Shown in pieces: positions 1 to 7,657 of a DNA stretch of 64,000 bases. The stretch is from NCBI GenBank assembly GCA_020809705.1, contig CP085826.1, forward strand, positions 2,232,001 to 2,296,000, read 5' to 3'. The notes under the pieces were generated by a model, which did no database searches, was not told where the DNA came from, and was given only the letters and a program-made list of their open reading frames with translations. The position numbers were made by a program, and so were the translations under genes. Each line of letters starts with the position of its first letter. Positions within the stretch are counted from its first letter, which is position 1. Source of the stretch: Calonectria ilicicola (taxonomy: Eukaryota; Ascomycota; Sordariomycetes; Hypocreales; Nectriaceae).

Positions 1-520
1 GAAGCCATCTTCGGCCTCTGGCTTCCTGTTCTTTGTCATCATCATCCTCGTATTGGCCTACATCTTCCGCAAGCCTGAACGGAGAAGAAAGCTGCTTAGT
101 CTGACCCGCCGACGTCGCCGAACTGGCGGTGGTCGTAAGACTGTCCGAGGCTTCTCACTGGCAAACAAACTGTTCAGGCGAAACACTGGTGGCTACGAAA
201 GGGTCATGGAAGAGGGTGACTTGTCTGACTTTGAGTTGGGTGATGTGGACACAGACGATGAGGAACACTCCGACAGTAGCGAGGGATCGGGATCCCGACA
301 AGGACGAGCATCTGGACTGGCCACTCCCAAGTTTGCCGGACGAGTTGACGAGCTACGCCCACCACCTTCGGCCATGGACCGTGCTGGTCTAGTAGTTCGC
401 ACCGAAAGCCGGGAACGGCTGTCACCATCTCTGCAACAGATCAATGCTGGACGTCGGAGTCGAAACGTCAGCCCAGTCCGATCCAAAAGCCCCTTTATGA
501 CACCAGTAGCAGAGGATTAA
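1..520 (+). CDS. C-terminal part of a Golgi apyrase (Ynd1-like nucleoside diphosphatase), 5' end outside the window
   Basis: The reading frame is open from base 2 to the TAA at 518-520 and encodes the last 172 residues of a larger protein. It starts with a hydrophobic helix (FLFFVIIILVLAYIF), followed by a strongly basic stretch (KPERRRK, RRRRR) and then an acidic, serine-rich cytosolic tail. The tail contains the blocks YERVMEEG, SAMDRAGLVVRTESRERL and KSPFMTPVAED, a pattern I associate with the tails of filamentous-fungal Golgi apyrases of the GDA1/CD39 family. Such enzymes hydrolyse the GDP/UDP left by glycosyltransferases in the Golgi lumen, which keeps nucleotide-sugar import running. 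The catalytic apyrase domain lies upstream and is not visible, so the assignment rests on tail recognition. Another type I membrane protein remains possible. Confidence 0.55.
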   Translation, partial: KPSSASGFLFFVIIILVLAYIFRKPERRRKLLSLTRRRRRTGGGRKTVRGFSLANKLFRRNTGGYERVMEEGDLSDFELGDVDTDDEEHSDSSEGSGSRQGRASGLATPKFAGRVDELRPPPSAMDRAGLVVRTESRERLSPSLQQINAGRRSRNVSPVRSKSPFMTPVAED

Positions 521-1466
521 TTGGAACAAGCGAGATACAATGTATGACATGAATTGTATGGACAAGGCGGTTGCTTAATAGTCATTTTTCGGCGTTAGGA
601 TGGATAGGAGACAAGGGAATAATGGCGCTTTGTGGGAAAAGACATGTACCAGGGTCGGTTTTGTAGGCGTTTTCTTCACACTCCATCAATTGGAGATTAT
701 GTTTCTTCGCGTGGCAATAGCCAATATACAACATAACCTACCTCGGGTTTTAGGAAGCAATATTAGTAGCTTTTCATCAGAGGGACCTCTGCAAGTTTAC
801 TTGAAAGAAATTAACATTCTTTGACAAGAGTAATTCCGTTTTCGCTTTGAGTGAATACAGTACAATCTGAAAGATTTTACCCCCTCGGCTTTTCTTTTTT
901 CCACAGTACTCATACCAATGGAGAAAGATAATAAGTGATGGATGGATAGATAGATAAGTACGCCAGGTATTTTAGATGCAAAGCTCTTCTCGATTTGACT
1001 TGGCCTCCCTTTCTGTTACCAAAATTGATATTTTGAGGGCTGCTGAGTTCTGTAGTAACAAAGGCGAAGAAGTCATAAAAGACACAATCTTTCAAAGGCT
1101 ATACTGCAACCAAGATCACGAAAAGAACCAGGATAAACTTTTAATTTCAGTATTGTTCACAGTATAGTATGCCTTACATCTTGACTCCAAATCTAACTAA
1201 CTTGAGCTATTCATCATCCAAGAATGTTAAGACTGGCCTATGATTTGATATTTGAAACATGTTTGCTCTTTATCCCATTGAAAATAAACGCCTAAATGTG
1301 CCATCGCTATCATTACATTCCGCGCCATCTGAGCAGCCAGAACGATGCCTCCCATTGTAACCCAATCCCATTCCCTCCCTTCCACAAGACTCCAACCGAT
1401 GAAAGAAAACCAGCGAGCCGTGATAAACATTGCGGCAAATTTACGCCAATAACCCCAACTGGGCGG
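521..1466. other. intergenic, between two convergent genes
   Basis: This stretch of about 950 bases lies between the 3' ends of the apyrase-like gene and OPI10. The short ORFs in it are unsupported. It holds a small GATGGATGGATAGATAGATAAG-type simple repeat near 933-957 and T-rich tracts suited to 3' ends. No RNA gene was recognised. Confidence 0.6.
933..957 (+). repeat. short GATG/GATA microsatellite
   Basis: A run of 4-base units changes from GATG to GATA and ends in AGATAAG. It is short and lies in 3' intergenic sequence. It happens to contain GATA-factor core motifs, but its position gives no reason to call it a promoter. Confidence 0.6.
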
Positions 1467-2039
1467 TTAATCAGACTGCTTCTCGAGGAAACTGGGATCT
1501 GATCGCACGCGGGACTCAAACTTGCGCCACCAGTCCTCAAACGCCTTCAGAGGCACAACCTCAACGCCGCCGGGCCCCGCAGTGCCGGAGAAGCTAGAGA
1601 GGAAGTTGAAAGCGTTCTGGATGATGCGCTGGGCGAGAACAGCCGTGGTGGGCTGTGAAGAAGAAGCGCCGGAGCCGCCGCTGGCGCTCTTGCTAGCAGC
1701 CAACTGCTGGAGCTGGGAGGCAACGGCCTCCTCGGGCTCGACAGAGACGCCGATGACGAGACCCGCTTCGCCACTCGACACCTTGAACATTGCGCTCTCC
1801 TTCCCGGGGCCAATTGCGCCAAGGAACTTGAAGTTGGACGGGTCAGCAGCTGTCGCAAGGTAGATTGCAGCGGCAGTGCCCGGAGGCAAGGCAACGCCGG
1901 GGAGCATGAAGACGACAATGTGCGAAAAGGATTTTGTCGTGGGCAGGCTGTAGAGCAACGACGTCGGCGATGGCGTTGACGTCGGCTCCGTGATGAGGGG
2001 CTGTCCAGCAGGGACGATGCCGAACAAAGGAGACGACAT
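1467..2039 (-). CDS. OPI10: Hikeshi / OPI10 family protein (Hsp70 nuclear import carrier)
   Basis: A single-exon gene of 190 codons starting with ATG at 2039. Hikeshi carries Hsp70 into the nucleus during heat stress through FG nucleoporins; the yeast member is Opi10. The protein begins MSSPLFGIVPAGQPL, matching the family start (FG..VAGR). It then has the conserved core SFSHIVVFMLPG, proline-rich PPGTAAAIYL, FKFLGAIGPGKESAMFKVS and the strand IGVSVEP. The C-terminal part has AFNFLSSF and a WWRKFESRVRSDPSFLE ending that corresponds to the human KWYENFQRRLAQNP. Its length is close to the usual 195-200 residues. It is divergent from the Nudix gene, with about 650 bases between the starts, and convergent with the apyrase-like gene. 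The linker near residues 115-135 is Ala/Ser/Gly-rich, as expected for a flexible loop. Confidence 0.93.
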   Translation of the reverse strand: MSSPLFGIVPAGQPLITEPTSTPSPTSLLYSLPTTKSFSHIVVFMLPGVALPPGTAAAIYLATAADPSNFKFLGAIGPGKESAMFKVSSGEAGLVIGVSVEPEEAVASQLQQLAASKSASGGSGASSSQPTTAVLAQRIIQNAFNFLSSFSGTAGPGGVEVVPLKAFEDWWRKFESRVRSDPSFLEKQSD

Positions 2040-2690
2040 TATGGACGGCAGGCAGTGTGTAGTTGGTGTGAGACGATTGGGCGAGAAACAGTCGGAGCTT
2101 TCTCAACGACTACCTGCTCTCATACGTCAAGCCACCCAACGCTGTGCCTCTAGGGTAGCCGCTGCAGGTATGCGTGGTGTGGTGCTATTGGTGTCGCTTC
2201 TGCGATAAAACAGGGAAATTTTGGTGCAGTAGGCCTGGATACGCTGGCGTTGGCAAGTGCGCGGGATCCGCGGCGGTTTCTGATGGTTTTTTTATGTCAG
2301 AGGGCATTTATTAACCGCGGGCGTGGGTCAGGCCCCCGTGGAATGATCGCGATGTTTCTACCAGAAACTAGTGTCTTTTTCCGCGTGAATCCAGGTCCAG
2401 ATTCGTCCTCACCGAACAACTCCTCCAACATCTCCGCAATCATGCAGGGCCGTCATCGGCCAGGCCTCAGTTCCTCGCTTCGCTTCGCATTTGGGATCCA
2501 AGTCGAGAGTATGTACGTCCGGCCCTTTTAAAAACCGACCGTCTATAGAGAATAATAAAATGATCCGCCATCCATGTCCTATTTCTTTTGCACATTGACT
2601 GCCCCACCCCCACCTAACCATAACCCGATTTTTGCGAGCCTACAACATCACTCACCACAAGAGAAATAACCATAGTGATATTCAATAGCT
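2040..2690. promoter_or_regulatory. divergent promoter region between OPI10 and the Nudix gene
   Basis: These 651 bases separate two divergently read start codons and must hold both promoters. Pyrimidine-rich tracts occur near 2580-2620. I see no individual binding site that can be named with confidence. Confidence 0.5.
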
Positions 2691-3747
2691 ATGGCGTTGA
2701 AAACCAGCATTGACCTCATCGACAATGTCGACATGTATGTCCTGACCACTAAAAATACTACCGCTCCGCGCCATCTTACATCTCCCCAGGTTCCCATATG
2801 CTGATACCAGCCCCGAGGCATATAAGAAGATGCAAGGGGAGATATACACTGTCATATGGGAGGACGAAAACGGCCCGTATCCCATTGGATACACCATTGA
2901 CTGCGTTATCCAAGAGTTGCTCAAGGTGCCTGTCAACATCAGAGGCCATGTGGATTGTAACGAAGGGGACCGCACTGTAGCTCTTTTCAAGGAAGCTACC
3001 GAGGAAGAGCGCACGGCACGAGCAGCTGTTTTGGCCGGTTACTGGCGTGAGAATGACACCTTCCCTCTGCTCCGTGGATGGCGCGACGAGCTGTGGCCCG
3101 TATACGGTCGCAAGGGTGAGCTCCTCTTTAGTATGGAGCGTGAGGCCGTTGGCCTTATCGGTGCTATGCGCTACGGTGTTCACATGATTGCCTACGTCAA
3201 AGACGACACAGTTCCCCACGGGGTTCGGCTCTGGATTCCTACACGAGCCGCTAACAAATCGACTTTTCCTAGTATGCTCGACAATACCGTTGCCGGTGGC
3301 CTCATGACGGGAGAGGACCCTTTCGAATGTGTCATTCGAGAAGCTGACGAAGAGGCAAGCTTGCCAGATTCCTTGGTTCGGAGTCGAGCCAAGTTTGTTG
3401 GAAACGTCACATATGTGTACATCACAGGCGCAGACAAGGCGGGCGAGGGTGGCTTATTTTACCCAGAGTGCCAATGGGTGTATGATCTCGAACTACCTGC
3501 CAACGTTGTACCTCAACCCAAGGACGGCGAGGTTGAAAAGTTTGAGCTTTGTGACGTGGACCAGATCAAGCGTGATCTCGCCAAGGGTCTCTTTAAGCCA
3601 AACTGCGCTCTTGTCACGCTCGACTTTTTCATCCGCCACGGCATCTTAACTAAGGATAATGAACCAGAATTGGAGCAAATCAAGAGGAGGATACGCCGTG
3701 ACCTGCCGTTTCCCGGTCCGCACAAGAGCGATTGGAATTCAGTCTGA
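2691..3747 (+). CDS. DUF4743-Nudix hydrolase (YJR142W-like, thiamine pyrophosphokinase-related family)
   Basis: Two exons, 2691-2734 and 2790-3747, joined over a 55-nt intron (GTATGT..CCCCAG), give 333 aa. The join yields VDMFPYADTSPEAY, the normal family start, in which an Asp-x-Phe-Pro-Tyr element precedes the DUF4743 domain. The Nudix box is at about residues 184-205: GGLMTGEDPFECVIREADEE fits GX5EX7REUXEE, but the final box Gly is Ser (EEASLP). The C-terminal half keeps YPECQWVYDLELP, GEVEKFELCDVDQI and FKPNCALVTLDFFIRHG, which are family hallmarks. Characterised relatives remove damaged (oxo/oxy) forms of thiamine pyrophosphate, so a metabolite-repair role is likely but inferred. Transcription is convergent with RPB8 across an intergenic gap of about 240 bases with a long T tract. 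Confidence 0.9.
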
Positions 3748-3986
3748 TGAACACCACTTCATACTCACCATGAGCTAACACCCGCAGGGAGAAAAAGGGG
3801 GTGCCAGTGGCTTCTTTCTGTTTTATTTTCTTTTTTCCTTCTTTTTTTTTTAAACACATGCTTTTGTTGTAGCTGAATTTTGGCTCGCTTGATGGGTATC
3901 GTTGATGCCGTCTACACTTTGGAGACTGCACTCCTGCGCTCAACGTTGTGTGGAACTGGGACCCTGTAAGGGTAACACTCTCGAGC

Positions 3987-4495
3987 TTATTTCTTGATCA
4001 ACAGGTAAACATTGTCGACGCGGAGGGGCGTGAGCTTCTTCACAGGGCCCTGCAGGGACATGAGGAGACCACCGAACGAGACATAGGCATTACTGCATTT
4101 AATTCCCATGTTAGCAACTTGAAAATAGGCACAGCAGACACCAAAACGTACATTGTGCTCCCATCAAATGTTTCATCAAATTTGTAGATCTTGCCGTAGC
4201 ATACGTAGTCGTAAAGGTCGGCAATTGTGGCAGGCGCATCTCCAGCTTTGCCGACATCGCGCCAGCCTTTGTCGTCGTCCTTGGAGCCGTCGAGCGAGAG
4301 CGTCGTAGACATGACAACGTGAAGAGTATCGGATACAGCGCAAGAGAACAGCTCAATATTGATATCAAGCGTCATAACCGTCTGCGAATCGCTCGAGGTA
4401 CATGAGATGCGGGCTACTCGGTCATACTTGGACTGGTCGTAGTCGGTAATGGTGAATGATTCCTCAAAGAGGGTCGCATCGCCACCGCCAGACAT
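3987..4495 (-). CDS. RPB8: RNA polymerases I, II and III shared subunit RPABC3 (Rpb8)
   Basis: Exon 1 is 4152-4495 and exon 2 is 3987-4092, with a 59-nt intron (GTACGT..GCAG), giving 149 aa. The start is the ATG at 4495; the open frame runs a little upstream but has no other ATG. The protein begins MSGGGDATLFEESFTI, then FDRV-like KYDRVARISC, TLDINIELFS and LHVVMSTTLSLDG. The join restores NAYVSFGGLLMSLQG and the ending VDNVYLLIKK, equivalent to the human AYVSYGGLLMRLQG...VYLLMKK. Rpb8 is an OB-fold subunit common to all three nuclear polymerases. Exon 2 is only 35 codons and was found by translation across the splice. The gene is divergent from ELP4, with 401 bases between the start codons. 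Confidence 0.96.
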
Positions 4496-4896
4496 GTTGG
4501 GCAATTATAATCGACTCGGGTTTCTTTAATTAGGAGGCTGGGGCTGGCTGTATCTTTGTCAACGTCGTCGCAAAGAAGGTGTGCTGGAAATAATAGAGGA
4601 GAAAGGCGGTCTTATGCGGCGGAGAAAATGTTGCGAGCGCCTACGCTTAGGCTAGGTCTGGCAGCGTTGCTCAAAACGGATAGTGGGGTTAAGTACATAA
4701 AAATTGCCCTGCAGCATCAAGCGCTGTGCCTGACGTATTGTCTAAGCGGGGCACACACTTCAAGAGAGAACCAGATAGCTAGCTCTGCGACGGGAAAAAC
4801 ACTCGAAAGCTAGCAGCCCATCTGTTTTCGCTTATTATTTATTCAAAAACCCCGATACACCCCGAGAACAACCCGGCGGGCTAGGGTCGATTCCCC
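4496..4896. promoter_or_regulatory. divergent promoter region RPB8/ELP4
   Basis: These 401 bases contain the start-proximal regions of both genes. One ORF of 85 codons runs through it but has no recognisable domain and was not called. No specific site can be named. Confidence 0.5.
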
Positions 4897-6114
4897 ATGT
4901 CCTTTCGCAAACGCAATGTCATAATAGGGTCTGCAGGCTCCGTAACGCCGGTCTCGCGGCAAGAAAAAGCTCTTGTTCCAGGCACAAGGCCATCTCCGCT
5001 GGATGGAAGGTTGACTACTTCAACAGGGACCCAATCGTTGGATCAGTTGCTCGCTGGACATGCTGGGTTGCCGATGGGAACCTCGCTGCTCATCGAGGAG
5101 GCTGGAACAACTGATTTTGGCGGGGTGATTCTGCGGTATTACGCTGCTGAGGGTCTTGTTCAAGGACACCATGTTCACCTGCTGGGTTTTAATGATGCCT
5201 GGCGCCGAGAACTTCCCGGCCTTGGAAACCCGACTGGCTCTAAGAGTAGCAAGACCTCGGCGTCTTCAGACGAAAAAATGAAAATTGCTTGGCGCTATGA
5301 AACCTTGGGATCAAGGAATGCGCCAACTCGAGGTACCTTTTTTTTACCGTTATCATTTTCTTTCCCTCTCAAGGCTTTATTATTAAGTATCGCCCAACTA
5401 ACAATTGGGATAGATTCTCAGGCCCCAACTAGCCCTGGACAAGGCATGGATCCGTTTTGCCATACCTTTGATCTTTCTAAACGCCTCGAGAACAGCGCCA
5501 TAAAGGGGCAGTTCTACGCCTCCCCAGTGGATGGCCCGATGGCGTCGTCAACCCAAGCACCGTTTAAGAAATTCATCGCTGAGGTTGCAAGGAGGATAAG
5601 AAGCTCGGCGCCCTCAACTGTTCACAGGATTATTGTGCCGGGTCTCCTTTCCCCAACATTATACACCTCTGCTGCTAGCCAGCCGCGCGAGATCCTTCAA
5701 TTCCTACATTCTCTACGAGCTCTCCTGCGTCAGTTTCCTACCCAGGCCACTGCATTACTCACACTTCCCATTACCCTTTTCCCACGAGGTTCGGGGCTGA
5801 CGAGGTGGATGGAGCTGGTCTCGGACGGAGTGCTTGAGCTGGTATCTTTGCGACGCCAAGCTCCCCTCACGCGAGAGCCTGGGAGTGAGGAAAAAGGCCA
5901 AGGCTTGGTTCGAGTACATAGTCTACCAATTTTCCATGAGAAAGGAGGCGGGCTAGAGGGAACCTGGGTTCGAGAGGATCTTTCATTTAAACTGAGCAGC
6001 TCAAATGGTCTCGTTATTACTCCATTTAGTTTGCCCCCTATTGGAGATGAGGAAGGGGAGTTAGCAACTAAATCGAAGACAAATGAATCCAAGAAAGAAA
6101 ATCTTGAATTTTAA
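4897..6114 (+). CDS. ELP4: Elongator complex subunit Elp4
   Basis: Exons 4897-5332 and 5414-6114 are joined across an 81-nt intron (GTACCT..GGATAG with a CTAAC branch site), giving 378 aa. The intron length is a multiple of three and has no stop, so unspliced RNA would stay in frame. Elp4 belongs with Elp5 and Elp6 to the hexameric RecA-like ring of Elongator, which is needed for tRNA wobble-uridine modification. Visible PAXNEB features are FRKRNVIIGSAG at the start, TGTQSLDQLLAGHAGLPMG near residues 42-60 (the position of the degenerate P-loop region), LIEEAGTTDFGGVILRYYAAEG, the conserved KIAWRYE, and FCHTFDLSKRLE after the intron. Later come RIIVPGLLSP and LRALLRQFPTQATALLTLP. Length fits the family. 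It is followed in the same direction by SEN34. Confidence 0.93.
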   Translation: MSFRKRNVIIGSAGSVTPVSRQEKALVPGTRPSPLDGRLTTSTGTQSLDQLLAGHAGLPMGTSLLIEEAGTTDFGGVILRYYAAEGLVQGHHVHLLGFNDAWRRELPGLGNPTGSKSSKTSASSDEKMKIAWRYETLGSRNAPTRGTFFLPLSFSFPLKALLLSIAQLTIGIDSQAPTSPGQGMDPFCHTFDLSKRLENSAIKGQFYASPVDGPMASSTQAPFKKFIAEVARRIRSSAPSTVHRIIVPGLLSPTLYTSAASQPREILQFLHSLRALLRQFPTQATALLTLPITLFPRGSGLTRWMELVSDGVLELVSLRRQAPLTREPGSEEKGQGLVRVHSLPIFHEKGGGLEGTWVREDLSFKLSSSNGLVITPFSLPPIGDEEGELATKSKTNESKKENLEF

Positions 6115-6346
6115 CACAGTCTTTCGGAATTGCAATACTGCCGGTCTTCTTCAAGACTGTATTTTGGCTGCAAACCCTGTAACGGATCCGACGTGGAGCG
6201 CTTATCTTATCTCTTTGACACCTGATTGCTTTAGGTGCCTTAGACAGCTCCACAAGGCCAAAATTTTCACCACTACATCTACCAGCTCCAACTTCTGTTT
6301 CCTTTCTCAAACTTTTCTCTCTTGATCAGCACACTCACTTCAAAGC

Positions 6347-6553
6347 GTAAGTCATACCATTCCTTATTTCTTCTACTGCATTTCCTTCCCAAGACACTAT
6401 GATTATGCAATTATTATCTGTCAATCCACTGAATTCTGTGACGACAAACAATAAAATTACGAAGACGACTTATGATTGTGTCCTGTTTTTTTTTTCTTCT
6501 TGCTTTACTTCACATGGCATGAACATATTGCTAACATGCACCTTGTGTGACAG
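6347..6553 (+). other. probable intron in the 5' untranslated region of SEN34
   Basis: A GTAAGT donor at 6347 and an acceptor ending TGTGACAG at 6553, with a GCTAAC branch-like site about 20 bases before it, lie just upstream of the SEN34 start codon. The interval has no conserved coding sequence. Removing about 207 nt would place the start codon near a spliced leader exon. This is inferred from splice consensus only. The rest of the 6115-6558 gap is the ELP4 3' end and SEN34 promoter, with CT-rich sequence around 6290-6330. Confidence 0.6.
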
Positions 6554-6558
6554 GAATC

Positions 6559-7419
6559 ATGGCTACTACTGCTCTAGCTCCTACTCCCGTTCGCATCTCC
6601 AAGATTGCCGGGCGATATCTAATATTTGACTCGGATTCTGCCAGTTTCCTGCGACGCAACGAAAGTGTAAATGGGACACTAGCGGGTACAGCTCCCCAAC
6701 AGCCTAACCAAAATATCTTCCTCGGCTTGCCCGTGGAGCTTCGCCCAGAAGAAGCTGAGGCACTCCTAAGGCGGAATGTGGCCTATCTCGTAGATGATGT
6801 AGCCGCTCACCTATCTGTGTTGCGGAACTCTGACCCCGAAGCGAAGAAGGCCTACCTGGATTCGTTGAGAACGCGGAAGCAGAACGCCCAAAGGGCTCTT
6901 GCGGAGAAGAACGTCAAGAAGATGGCTGAGATTACTGAGCGACGTGGTGCTGCTGTTTTGCAGCCCAAGAAACCAATCCTGAGTGCTGATGACGATGCCA
7001 TATTCTCTAGTAATCCGCCAGGGTCTTCTGTCCGTCAGACTGAAAGTGCAACCAAGTCTCTGGGGGTCACTCTCACCTCTAGCGAGAGTTTGATTTCATG
7101 CGAGGCGGCCCGGATATTCAAAACGGACAAACCTGCCGAGGGGCCCTTGTGTCGATTCCTGCTGAATTCTGGTTACTACATGACTCCAGGACTACGTTTT
7201 GGTGCCAAGTATAGCGTGTATCCTGGGGATCCATTACGCTTCCATGCCCACTTCATGGCCAGTCAATACGATTGGGACGAGGAGGTACCCATTCTTGATA
7301 TCGTGACAGGAGGTAGGTTAGCAACGGCCGTAAAGAAGGCGTTCTTGATGGGGACTAAGGAGCCAAGATCAACAGACGGCCAGGTGCGAACGTTTAGTAT
7401 CGAGTGGGCTGCTATGTAA
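6559..7419 (+). CDS. SEN34: tRNA-splicing endonuclease catalytic subunit Sen34
   Basis: A single coding exon of 286 aa. The start is the ATG at 6559 (MATTALAPTPVRIS), just after a good splice acceptor; the longer open frame upstream lacks an ATG. Sen34 cuts the 3' splice site of intron-containing pre-tRNAs. The N-terminal domain has KIAGRYLIFD and GLPVELRPEEAEALLR. The C-terminal nuclease domain has GYYMTPGLRFGAKYSVYPGD followed by PLRFHAHF. The catalytic triad can be placed at Tyr221, His229 (eight residues apart, as in yeast Tyr209/His217) and Lys259 or Lys260 in AVKKAF. A central charged, helical region (about residues 95-130, ALAEKNVKKMAEI) separates the domains. It is convergent with the Asi3-like gene. 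Confidence 0.94.
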   Translation: MATTALAPTPVRISKIAGRYLIFDSDSASFLRRNESVNGTLAGTAPQQPNQNIFLGLPVELRPEEAEALLRRNVAYLVDDVAAHLSVLRNSDPEAKKAYLDSLRTRKQNAQRALAEKNVKKMAEITERRGAAVLQPKKPILSADDDAIFSSNPPGSSVRQTESATKSLGVTLTSSESLISCEAARIFKTDKPAEGPLCRFLLNSGYYMTPGLRFGAKYSVYPGDPLRFHAHFMASQYDWDEEVPILDIVTGGRLATAVKKAFLMGTKEPRSTDGQVRTFSIEWAAM

Positions 7420-7657
7420 GCTTCATTAAAATGCTACTAGTTGCACAATGTGCGTGCGCCAATTGACTGTGTGATGTGCTACTTTCATACATATCATGAG
7501 ATGATTGATGGGGTGTCAAGTGAGAGTGTAAAAACAATGCGGCTAAATAAATATAATCAAACACCCCATCGCATTCGTTCTAGTATCATTCCATTCCGGG
7601 CATGTCTCATGCGTCTCAACCATGCAAATAAATGTCCCTCCCATGGCTACCACCCAG

